DNA from: Clostridia bacterium
GTDB taxonomy: Bacteria; Bacillota; Clostridia; Oscillospirales; CAG-272
Length of the DNA: 11,123 bases
Direction of reading: 5' to 3'
NCBI GenBank assembly: GCA_017382555.1
Contig: JAFOAB010000218.1
Coordinates: 1-11,123 of the forward strand
The position numbers were made by a program, and so were the translations under genes. Positions 6,364-11,123 of this stretch are shown here, piece after piece; position 1 is the first letter of the stretch, and the number at the start of each line of letters is the position of its first letter. The notes under the pieces are model-generated. The model worked only from the letters and a program-made list of their open reading frames with translations. It made no database searches and had not been told where the DNA came from.

Positions 6364-6392
6364 ATTATAACTATAATTTATTGCGTTGTCAA
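6364..6392 (-). promoter_or_regulatory. Consensus sigma-A promoter of cysE-cysS-tmk
   Basis: On the minus strand, TTGACA (6392-6387) and TATAAT (6369-6364) are separated by exactly 17 bp. Both hexamers are perfect. Predicted start of transcription is near 6357, giving a leader of about 35 nt before cysE. Confidence 0.88.
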
Positions 6393-6489
6393 TCAGTGGC
6401 GTGCTTTTTTGTTGACAAGGCAGATGCGAAATTTCGGGGCTTATCGCCTTTTAGTCAAGATATCTAACAATTATCTCCACTACGTAATA

Positions 6490-6518
6490 TTGACAAGGAG
6501 AATTTTATATAGTAAACT
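6490..6518 (+). promoter_or_regulatory. Possible upstream plus-strand promoter
   Basis: TTGACA (6490-6495), 17 bp, then TAAACT (6513-6518; 4 of 6). It would start a transcript near 6525, giving a roughly 240-nt leader for the lipoprotein gene or a separate small RNA. It is weaker than the 6655 promoter. Bases 6393-6489 hold another isolated TTGACA (6412-6417) with no -10 box, and nothing else I recognise. Confidence 0.35.
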
Positions 6519-6635
6519 GAAATCGTATAAAAGTATCGGTATGCGTGTCGATAACGTTTGTGTGTATATTTGACTGATTGCGTAAAATTCACCGTCAAAA
6601 ACGCGCAATTTGTTGCCTCGAACAGCCAAAAACGG

Positions 6636-6652
6636 ACAAGCGGAGTGCTTGT
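6636..6652. promoter_or_regulatory. Candidate operator dyad just upstream of the -35 box
   Basis: ACAAGC (6636-6641), 5-bp centre, GCTTGT (6647-6652) is a perfect 6-bp dyad ending 2 bp before the -35 hexamer at 6655. The position suits an activator or repressor of the solute-binding lipoprotein gene. The regulator is unknown, and a dyad this size could occur by chance. Confidence 0.4.
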
Positions 6653-6654
6653 TG

Positions 6655-6684
6655 TTGACAGAATGCCGAGCTTTATGCTACCAT
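6655..6684 (+). promoter_or_regulatory. Promoter of the first solute-binding lipoprotein gene
   Basis: TTGACA (6655-6660), 18 bp, then TACCAT (6679-6684), with an extended -10 TG at 6676-6677. The predicted start is near 6691, giving a leader of about 75 nt, comparable to that of the paralogue at 9023. Confidence 0.65.
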
Positions 6685-6690
6685 AAGTTA

Positions 6691-6734
6691 ATAAAAGTCG
6701 AAAGACTATTTCCCGAGCGATCGGGAGCTTTTAT
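6691..6734 (+). promoter_or_regulatory. Structured leader with two GNRA-capped hairpins
   Basis: The leader RNA can fold into a closed three-way arrangement. ATAAAAG (6691-6697) pairs with CTTTTAT (6728-6734). Inside, AGTC-GAAA-GACT (6696-6707, sharing two bases with the outer stem) and TCCCGA-GCGA-TCGGGA (6711-6726) are both capped by GNRA tetraloops. The second hairpin is followed by a U-rich run, so it could also act as a weak attenuator. It matches no riboswitch class I know. Confidence 0.5.
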
Positions 6735-6764
6735 TATTATATTTTACCAAGAAAGGAATCAACT

Positions 6765-8309
6765 ATGAAAAAGCGCGCAGTATCATTGCTTCTGGCAGTT
6801 CTTATGCTGTCCTCCGCTTTTATGTTTGCTGCTTGCAGCGGCGATAGCGGAAACACCGACATTCCCGCGGCAACCACCGACGGAAGCACCCCCGCACAGA
6901 CCACCGTACCCGCAGAGACCACCGCACCCTTCCACATTGAGGATGAGGATATGGATGGTTACGAGTTCCTTCAGTACGAGGTGTCCTTCAGTGCCGGCAC
7001 CAACACCCTCGACTTCCTCTATGAGACTGAGGGCGGCTCCGTTCTTGACGAGGCTAAGTACAAGAGAAACTCCCTTGTTGAGGAAAAGTTCAACATAGTT
7101 CTTACCACCGAGTCTGCAAAGGCAAGCTCCACCACCGGCTCTAACGAGGGCTACGGTAAGTTCCTTCAGGCAAAGAATGCAGGTGACGCAGGCTACGATA
7201 TCTGTGTCCTTCCCGCATACGACCAGACCAAGCTTGCGCAGAACGGCGCACTCTTCGATATTCTTGCAGTTCCTCACCTTGATACCACCGCTGAATACTG
7301 GGATCAGACCGCGGTAAAGGAGCTCACCATTAAGGATACTCTCTTCTTCCTTACCGGTGACTTCTCCATCAACGCGCACTCCGCTACCATTTGTATCGCG
7401 TTTAACAAGGAGATCGCAAAGGAAAGAAGCATCAACGATCTTTACACTCTCGTAGAGAACGGCTCTTGGACCTTTGATAAGTTTGCTGAGTACACCAGAA
7501 TGGTTTCCGAGGACCTCAACGGTGACGATAAGTTCACCAATATGGACCTCTACGGCGCTCTCTGCTGGGATGACGCTATCTACGCTGTAGTTCACAACGC
7601 AAACCAGAGATGTGCGTACGTTGATGACAACGGCGACCTCGTTCTCGGTCTCGGCACCGAGGGCGTTTACACCAGCTTCAACAGCTTCGTAAGCCTCTTC
7701 AACGAGGATTGCGCTCTCCGTTATCAGGTTAAGTTCAACGAGAACGGTACCTACACCAACAGCTCCGGATCCACCTACGGTCTTGAGATGTTCGCCAACA
7801 ACCAGGGTCTCTTCTTCATCAGCAGCCTTGGCTCCATCTCCAACAACTTCCGTGATATGGACGTTGACTACGGTATTCTCCCCATGTTCAAGGCTCACAG
7901 CGGAATTGACGAGTACTACACCACCGTAGCTCCTTACTCCGCTCGTTTCCTTGCTATGCCTCTCTTCCAGAATGATGAAGAGATCGCAGGTAAGGTAATC
8001 GAGACCATCGGTTACTACTCCGCATCCACCATCGTTCCCGCATACTATGATAAGACCCTTAACGGTACCGTTGTTCGCGATGAGGAAAGCTCTCCTATGC
8101 TTGACATCGTCTTCGCACACCGCGTATTCGACCTCGGCTACTTCTATCAGCCCGGTAACATCAACAAGGAGCTTATCTATCAGTTCCGTGCTGAGAATGC
8201 TGACTGGATGTCCACCTACGCAAAGAAGGAAAAGACCGCAACCGTATACCTCAAGTCCATCAACACCGCTCTCTCCACTCAGGCTGAGTACTGGGCAAAC
8301 GAGAAATAA
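6765..8309 (+). CDS. Extracellular solute-binding lipoprotein (ABC-type), paralogue 1
   Basis: This 514-residue exported protein has a lipoprotein signal peptide (MKKRAVSLLLAVLML, lipobox FAAC with Cys24) and then a Ser/Thr/Pro/Ala linker to about residue 55. The mature domain has the size and style of family 1 solute-binding proteins of sugar ABC importers; this is a fold-level inference without a sequence search. Residues 250-261 (DLNGDDKFTNMD) fit an EF-hand-like calcium loop, with Asp250, Asn252, Asp254 and Asp261 at ligand positions. GAAAGGA lies 7 nt before the ATG. The gene stands alone between its own promoter and terminator, with no permease or ATPase in the window, so the transporter must be encoded elsewhere. 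Codons are strongly biased toward GTT/GCT/ACC/CTC/AAG forms, suggesting high expression. It is about 73% identical to paralogue 2 over residues 51-514 (hand count, ungapped). Confidence 0.85.
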   Translation: MKKRAVSLLLAVLMLSSAFMFAACSGDSGNTDIPAATTDGSTPAQTTVPAETTAPFHIEDEDMDGYEFLQYEVSFSAGTNTLDFLYETEGGSVLDEAKYKRNSLVEEKFNIVLTTESAKASSTTGSNEGYGKFLQAKNAGDAGYDICVLPAYDQTKLAQNGALFDILAVPHLDTTAEYWDQTAVKELTIKDTLFFLTGDFSINAHSATICIAFNKEIAKERSINDLYTLVENGSWTFDKFAEYTRMVSEDLNGDDKFTNMDLYGALCWDDAIYAVVHNANQRCAYVDDNGDLVLGLGTEGVYTSFNSFVSLFNEDCALRYQVKFNENGTYTNSSGSTYGLEMFANNQGLFFISSLGSISNNFRDMDVDYGILPMFKAHSGIDEYYTTVAPYSARFLAMPLFQNDEEIAGKVIETIGYYSASTIVPAYYDKTLNGTVVRDEESSPMLDIVFAHRVFDLGYFYQPGNINKELIYQFRAENADWMSTYAKKEKTATVYLKSINTALSTQAEYWANEK

Positions 8310-8320
8310 TAGGCATATTG

Positions 8321-8349
8321 AAAAAACCGCTCTTCGGAGCGGATTTTTT
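8321..8349 (+). terminator. Intrinsic terminator of lipoprotein gene 1
   Basis: CCGCTC (8327-8332), a UUCG tetraloop closed by C-G, GAGCGG (8337-8342), then A and six Ts. An A-run precedes the stem. It lies 11 nt after the stop codon. This is a classic strong terminator. Confidence 0.92.
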
Positions 8350-8363
8350 GTTTGAATTTAAAC

Positions 8364-8453
8364 GGGCGATTCGTGAATCCATCATCGACCGCTTTGCGGT
8401 CGGCTCCCTGCGGTCGCGTCTATCTCGCTCCGCGAGATACGGTACGCCCCTAC
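8364..8453. repeat. Half-copy of the GGGCGATTC palindrome joined to 79-bp direct repeat, copy 1
   Basis: Bases 8364-8379 match the left part of the GGGCGATTC...GAATC palindrome, but the right arm diverges after GAATC into a 79-bp repeat (8375-8453). The 79-bp unit contains two hairpins, CGACCGC-TTT-GCGGTCG (8386-8402) and TATCTCG-CTCCG-CGAGATA (8421-8439), and ends in ACGCCCCTAC. It recurs at 8587-8665 with a single base change. The element looks like a mosaic of smaller repeats. Confidence 0.8.
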
Positions 8454-8456
8454 GCC

Positions 8457-8553
8457 CCGTGTCATCCTCGAGGGAGCGTTAATTGCGCCCTGCAGATGCT
8501 TCGCTTCGCTCGAGCAAGACAGCAAGGGCGCAATCGCGACCGAAGGATCTCGG
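8457..8553. repeat. Composite nested palindrome, copy C
   Basis: It has the same outer blocks as the copy at 3034-3140 (8457-8477 and 8536-8553 are identical to it), but different inner arms. ATTGCGCCC (8482-8490) pairs with GGGCGCAAT (8526-8534). The 28-nt core (8493-8520) also changes in a paired way: TGCTT faces GAGCA. Base pairing is thus kept while sequence is not. Confidence 0.75.
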
Positions 8554-8586
8554 GGCGTTTTGAAAACAGAAACGCGGGCGGATAAG

Positions 8587-8665
8587 GAATCCATCATCGA
8601 CCGCTTTGCGGTCGGCTCCCTTCGGTCGCGTCTATCTCGCTCCGCGAGATACGGTACGCCCCTAC
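8587..8665. repeat. 79-bp direct repeat, copy 2
   Basis: Identical to 8375-8453 except CCCTT in place of CCCTG. The two copies flank the composite palindrome at 8457-8553, so that element sits between 79-bp direct repeats. Bases 8554-8586 between them show nothing recognisable. It is followed directly by the hairpin CGGGC-TTC-GCCCG (8670-8682). Confidence 0.85.
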
Positions 8666-8682
8666 ATGGCGGGCTTCGCCCG

Positions 8683-8717
8683 TAGATAAAAGATAAGAGA
8701 GAATAGATAAAAGAAAA
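8683..8717. repeat. Tandem heptamer tract, TAGATAA type (5 units)
   Basis: Units are TAGATAA, AAGATAA, GAGAGAA, TAGATAA and AAGAAAA without gaps. They start immediately after the hairpin at 8670-8682 and end 4 nt (GGAA) before the GAAAACCG hairpin at 8722. Confidence 0.8.
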
Positions 8718-8721
8718 GGAA

Positions 8722-8742
8722 GAAAACCGCAAAGCGGTTTTC
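8722..8742. terminator. GAAAACCGC hairpin, possible bidirectional terminator
   Basis: GAAAACCGC (8722-8730), AAA loop, GCGGTTTTC (8734-8742) is a perfect 9-bp stem with A- and T-rich ends. No gene runs toward it other than read-through of lipoprotein gene 1, so it may be a backup terminator or simply the 3' part of the repeat unit. Confidence 0.6.
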
Positions 8743-8758
8743 AACATTCACTCTTAAC

Positions 8759-8778
8759 GGGCGATTCGTGAATCGCCC
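8759..8778. repeat. GGGCGATTC palindromic repeat, copy 2
   Basis: GGGCGATTC (8759-8767), GT loop, GAATCGCCC (8770-8778), then CCTACG. It is the inverse-orientation counterpart of 2841-2865. GATACGCCCCTACGAG follows (8791-8806), echoing the end of the 79-bp repeat. Confidence 0.8.
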
Positions 8779-8913
8779 CTACGAGAATGCGATACGCCCC
8801 TACGAGGTGTGCTTTTTTTGTCAAAAATGTGGCGATTGTTGTTCTGTTTTCATAAAAAACCGCATAACCTTTTGTCTCATTATACGAAAAACGATCGTGA
8901 TAATTATGAAATC

Positions 8914-8942
8914 TTGACAATCGGAGGTTTTTGTTGTAAAAT
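8914..8942 (+). promoter_or_regulatory. Promoter of the second solute-binding lipoprotein gene
   Basis: TTGACA (8914-8919), 17 bp, then TAAAAT (8937-8942; 5 of 6). Transcription should begin near 8949, leaving a leader of about 74 nt. A small AT-rich dyad (ACGATCGT, 8891-8898) lies upstream. Otherwise 8807-8913 holds nothing I can name. Confidence 0.8.
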
Positions 8943-8960
8943 GAATAGGTAAATAAATGT

Positions 8961-8988
8961 GAATCTCTCACTATTTTTCGGGAGGTTC
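8961..8988 (+). promoter_or_regulatory. Leader hairpin followed by U-rich run
   Basis: GAATCTCTC (8961-8969) pairs with GGGAGGTTC (8980-8988) over 9 bp including two G-U pairs, followed by GATTTTAATT. A shorter alternative, GTGA (8959-8962) with TCAC (8968-8971), is mutually exclusive with it. The CTATTT...TCGGGAG.TT...TTTTA stretch is shared with the leader of paralogue 1. A leader attenuator or an mRNA stabiliser are both possible. Confidence 0.45.
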
Positions 8989-8996
8989 GATTTTAA

Positions 8997-9008
8997 TTCA
9001 AATTTGAA
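8997..9008. promoter_or_regulatory. 12-bp palindrome overlapping the ribosome binding site
   Basis: TTCAAATTTGAA is a perfect palindrome. Its last three bases begin the GAAAGGA ribosome binding site (9006-9012) of the lipoprotein gene. It could be a protein-binding site or partly mask the ribosome site, or it could be chance in AT-rich DNA. Confidence 0.35.
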
Positions 9009-9022
9009 AGGAAAAACAAATT

Positions 9023-10567
9023 ATGAAGCGTGTTTTAGCATTGCTTATGGCGGTTCTTATGCTTGCAACCGCTATGCTGTTTGCTGCTTGTGGCGGTAAG
9101 ACCGGTAACGACACCACCAATCCTTCGGTAACCGATCCTGCTAACCCTGCAGTAACCACCGCACCTGTTGAGACCACCGCACCCTTCCACATTGAGGATG
9201 AGGATCTTGACGAGTACGAGTTCATGGTATACGAGGTATATCTTGACAATTTCTTCACTACCGGTGACTTTGTGTACACCGAGGGCTCCGGCTCCGTTCT
9301 TGATGAGGCAAAGTACAAGAGAAACTCTCTTGTAGAGGAGAAGTTCAACATCTCCATCTATGCTGAGATCATCAAGGGAACCTCCACTACCGGCTCTAAC
9401 GAGGGCTACGCTAAGTTCCTTCAGGCAAAGAATGCGGGCGACCCCACCTACGATCTCGTAGTTCTCCCCGCTTACGACCAGACCAAGCTTGCGCAGAACG
9501 GCGGTCTTTACGATATGAACGCTGTTCCCAACCTCGATTTCGATGCTGCTTACTGGGACAAGAACGTTGTTAACAAGCTCACCATCAAGGATACCCTCTT
9601 CTTCCTCGTTGGTGACTACTCCATCGACGGTATCGACGCTTGCGTTGCTATCATGTTCAACAAGGAGCTTGCTAAGGAAAAGAACATCACCGATCTTTAC
9701 ACCCTCGTAGAGAACGGCGCATGGACCTTTGATAAGTTCGCTGAATACACCAGAATGATCTCCGAGGACCTCAACGGTGACGATAAATTCACCAATATGG
9801 ACCTTTACGGTGCTCTTTCTTGGGATGACGCTATCTACGCTGTAGTTCACTCTTCCGGTGAGGAGTGCGCATACGTTGACGATAACGGCGACCTCGTTCT
9901 CGGTCTCGGCACTGAGGCAGTTTACAATGCATTCAGCAACTACGTAAACCTCTTCAAGGAGGATTGCGCTCTCCGTTACCAGGTTAAGTTCAACGAGAAC
10001 GGTACTTGGACTAACGATTCCAGCTCTCTCTACGGCCGCGAGATGTTTGCTAACAGCCAGGCACTCTTCTTCGTTGGTACCATTGCAACCGCAACCAACG
10101 CTTTCCGTGATATGGACGTTGACTACGGTATTCTCCCCATGTTCAAGGCTAACGATTCCGTAGATTCTTACTACGGCTCCGTTGCTCCTTTCTCCGCACG
10201 TTTCCTTGGTGCTCCCCTCCATCAGAATGACGTAGAGATCCTCGGTAAGGTTCTCGAGACCATCTGCTACTACTCCTCCAGCACCATCGTTTCCGCATAC
10301 TACGACAAGACCCTTAACGGTACCGTTGTTCGCGATGAGGAAAGCTCTCCTATGCTTGACATCATCCGTAAGAACCGTGTATATGACCTCGGTTACTTCT
10401 ATCAGCCCGGTAACATCAACAAGGACCTCATTTATCAGTTCCGTGCTTCTAACGCAGACTGGATGTCCACCTACGCTAAGAAGGAAAAGACCGCTAAGGT
10501 TTACCTCAACAACATCAACAAGGCTCTCACTCAGCTCGCCGAGGATTGGGCAGCTGACAAGCAGTAA
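9023..10567 (+). CDS. Extracellular solute-binding lipoprotein (ABC-type), paralogue 2
   Basis: This 514-residue protein is the paralogue of the 6765 gene, and the two align almost without gaps. The signal peptide MKRVLALLMAVLML ends in the lipobox FAAC with Cys23 as the lipidated residue. An Asn/Thr/Pro linker runs to about residue 54, followed by the binding domain. The EF-hand-like loop DLNGDDKFTNMD is fully conserved (249-260). Differences from paralogue 1 cluster in patches (about residues 71-89, 110-120, 202-209, 302-309, 350-359) while the blocks between are nearly identical. This would suit two receptors for related but different ligands. GAAAGGA lies about 10 nt before the ATG. It has its own promoter and terminator and no adjacent permease. 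Codon bias again points to high expression. The exact ligand cannot be read from the sequence; a carbohydrate is the default guess. Confidence 0.85.
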   Translation: MKRVLALLMAVLMLATAMLFAACGGKTGNDTTNPSVTDPANPAVTTAPVETTAPFHIEDEDLDEYEFMVYEVYLDNFFTTGDFVYTEGSGSVLDEAKYKRNSLVEEKFNISIYAEIIKGTSTTGSNEGYAKFLQAKNAGDPTYDLVVLPAYDQTKLAQNGGLYDMNAVPNLDFDAAYWDKNVVNKLTIKDTLFFLVGDYSIDGIDACVAIMFNKELAKEKNITDLYTLVENGAWTFDKFAEYTRMISEDLNGDDKFTNMDLYGALSWDDAIYAVVHSSGEECAYVDDNGDLVLGLGTEAVYNAFSNYVNLFKEDCALRYQVKFNENGTWTNDSSSLYGREMFANSQALFFVGTIATATNAFRDMDVDYGILPMFKANDSVDSYYGSVAPFSARFLGAPLHQNDVEILGKVLETICYYSSSTIVSAYYDKTLNGTVVRDEESSPMLDIIRKNRVYDLGYFYQPGNINKDLIYQFRASNADWMSTYAKKEKTAKVYLNNINKALTQLAEDWAADKQ

Positions 10568-10580
10568 TTACATAAGGCAA

Positions 10581-10611
10581 ATCGGCTCCGCAACAGCGGA
10601 GCCGATTTTTT
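10581..10611 (+). terminator. Intrinsic terminator of lipoprotein gene 2
   Basis: ATCGGCTCCGC (10581-10591), AACA loop, GCGGAGCCGAT (10596-10606), then a run of Ts to 10611. It is a perfect 11-bp stem starting 13 nt after the stop codon. Confidence 0.93.
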
Positions 10612-10659
10612 AATGAATAATGAATAATGAATAATGAAAAATGAAGAATGAATAATTAA
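10611..10659. repeat. Tandem heptamer tract, TAATGAA type (7 units)
   Basis: Four perfect TAATGAA units are followed by AAATGAA, GAATGAA and TAATTAA, with no gaps. They start at the end of the terminator and stop 4 nt (GGAA) before the GAAAACCG hairpin at 10664. The period is 7, as at 2867 and 8683, but the motif differs. Confidence 0.88.
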
Positions 10660-10663
10660 GGAA

Positions 10664-10709
10664 GAAAACCGCACCAAGATCCCGTAAAAGGATTTCGGTG
10701 CGGTTTTTT
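10664..10709. terminator. GAAAACCGCACC long hairpin, second terminator
   Basis: AAAACCGCACC (10665-10675) pairs with GGTGCGGTTTT (10697-10707). The inner arms 10677-10682 and 10690-10695 continue the stem after one mismatch. A T-run ends at 10709. It could act in both directions, for the lipoprotein gene and for the convergent dehydrogenase gene. Confidence 0.7.
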
Positions 10710-10724
10710 GGTGATGCTTTTCTC

Positions 10725-10834
10725 GTGCCCATAGGGCACATATCGCGCCCGAAGGGCATATCGCTCCCTTGGAATATCGCAAATCCCGCAAGGGATTTAT
10801 ATCGCTGACCTTAAGCGTTAAAACGCTTAAGGTC
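10725..10834. repeat. Hairpin array with ATATCGC spacers
   Basis: Five hairpins are separated by four exact ATATCGC spacers at 10740, 10758, 10774 and 10799. They are GTGCCC-ATA-GGGCAC (10725-10739), GCCC-GAA-GGGC (10747-10757), TCC-CTT-GGA (10765-10773), AAATCCC-GCAA-GGGATTT (10781-10798), and GACCTTAAGCG-TTAAAA-CGCTTAAGGTC (10807-10834). The last overlaps the stop codon of the dehydrogenase gene on the other strand. No stem repeats another. Confidence 0.75.
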
Positions 10835-11123
10835 TAAGTCCCATACCGCCCTCGAGGGTAAGGGTCTCGCCGCTCATATACTTAAAGTCGGGGTTTGCGA
10901 GCTGTACGCAAACGCGGCCGATCTCCATTTCGGAGTTGCCGAAGTGACCCATAGGGGGCATATGAACGTTTGCTGCAAACGCCTCGGGGTTGTATTCCTT
11001 CCACTTTTCAAGCTGGGAGGTCCAAGCAAGAGGACAAACAACGTTTACGTTGATGCCGTCCTTGCCCCACTCTGTAGCCGCAACACGGGTAAGACCGCGG
11101 ATGCCTTCCTTTGCCGCTGCGTA
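10827..11123 (-). CDS. Short-chain dehydrogenase/reductase, C-terminal part (window-truncated)
   Basis: The last 98 codons of an SDR-family NAD(P)-dependent oxidoreductase are present, reading from the window edge to TAA at 10829-10827. The visible part begins exactly with the catalytic YAAAK (YxxxK) motif. It continues with GIRGLTRVAATEWGKDGI and NVNVVCP, the conserved post-active-site helix and strand, and ends with the classical tail YMSGETLTLEGGMGLRP, which matches the usual (S)G..l.vdGG segment. The Rossmann nucleotide-binding half and catalytic Ser lie beyond the window. A full protein of about 250 residues is expected. The substrate cannot be told; the loop PLAWTSQLEKWKEYNPEAFAA, which shapes substrate choice in this family, is not one I recognise. 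It is transcribed toward lipoprotein gene 2, and its stop codon lies inside a perfect 11-bp hairpin. Confidence 0.9.
   Translation of the reverse strand, partial: YAAAKEGIRGLTRVAATEWGKDGINVNVVCPLAWTSQLEKWKEYNPEAFAANVHMPPMGHFGNSEMEIGRVCVQLANPDFKYMSGETLTLEGGMGLRP

Noticed and set aside
6323..6764. T-box, SAM or other known riboswitch before cysE or the lipoprotein gene
   Set aside because: No T-box consensus or antiterminator core was found on either strand, and the cysE leader is too short. The lipoprotein leader fits no class I know.
6783..8120. Long minus-strand frames opposite both lipoprotein genes (also 9035-10222)
   Set aside because: They mirror each other only because the two sense genes are paralogues with strong codon bias. 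No start signal or recognisable motif is present.
8352..8747. Small frames on both strands between the lipoprotein genes
   Set aside because: They read through the 79-bp repeats and composite palindrome; the repeated peptide pieces only reflect the DNA repeats.
8364..8806. Insertion sequence or transposon remnant
   Set aside because: No transposase frame, terminal inverted repeats or target duplication is visible; the repeats are small hairpin elements.

Overview
The window looks like chromosomal DNA of an uncultured low-to-mid GC Clostridia-type Firmicute (Bacillota). The evidence is the sigma-A-type promoters (TTGACA/TATAAT), strong AGGAGG-like ribosome binding sites, lipobox lipoproteins with Thr/Pro-rich linkers, the clostridial form of thymidylate kinase, and intergenic regions full of small palindromic repeats. 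This placement is inference from style; no marker gene fixes the species. No phage genes, transposase, CRISPR array, tRNA or rRNA is visible.

Layout: (1) 115-2837, plus strand: a translationally coupled pair. The first gene is a fusion of a shortened FGGY-type carbohydrate kinase with an HpcH/HpaI-family pyruvate aldolase. The second is a cytoplasmic Asp-box (BNR/sialidase-fold) protein. Together they look like the end of a sugar or sugar-acid catabolic operon. (2) 2838-3431: about 590 bp without genes, packed with hairpin repeats between convergent genes. (3) 6322 down to 3432, minus strand: a tight cysE-cysS-tmk operon with 1-bp gaps, driven by a perfect-consensus promoter. It combines the first step of cysteine synthesis, cysteinyl-tRNA charging and dTMP phosphorylation. 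(4) 6323-6764: the divergent regulatory region. (5) 6765-8309 and 9023-10567, plus strand: two paralogous 514-residue solute-binding lipoproteins. Each has its own promoter, leader hairpin and terminator, and no permease lies alongside. They are separated by a 713-bp repeat-rich spacer. (6) 10568-10826: terminators and a hairpin array. (7) 10827 to the end, minus strand: the C-terminal 98 residues of a short-chain dehydrogenase, cut by the window edge at the catalytic Tyr.

The most unusual content is non-coding. Three architectures recur. The first is hairpin, then a period-7 AT-rich tandem tract, then exactly 4 nt, then a GAAAACCG hairpin (three copies). The second is a palindromic 28-nt core enclosed by arms that differ between copies but remain complementary. 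The third is an array of short hairpins with different stems, separated by a constant ATATCGC spacer (two loci, one with a mirror-image half). The most unusual protein is the kinase-aldolase fusion.

All identities, spacings and pairings quoted were counted by hand from the sequence. No database search was possible.
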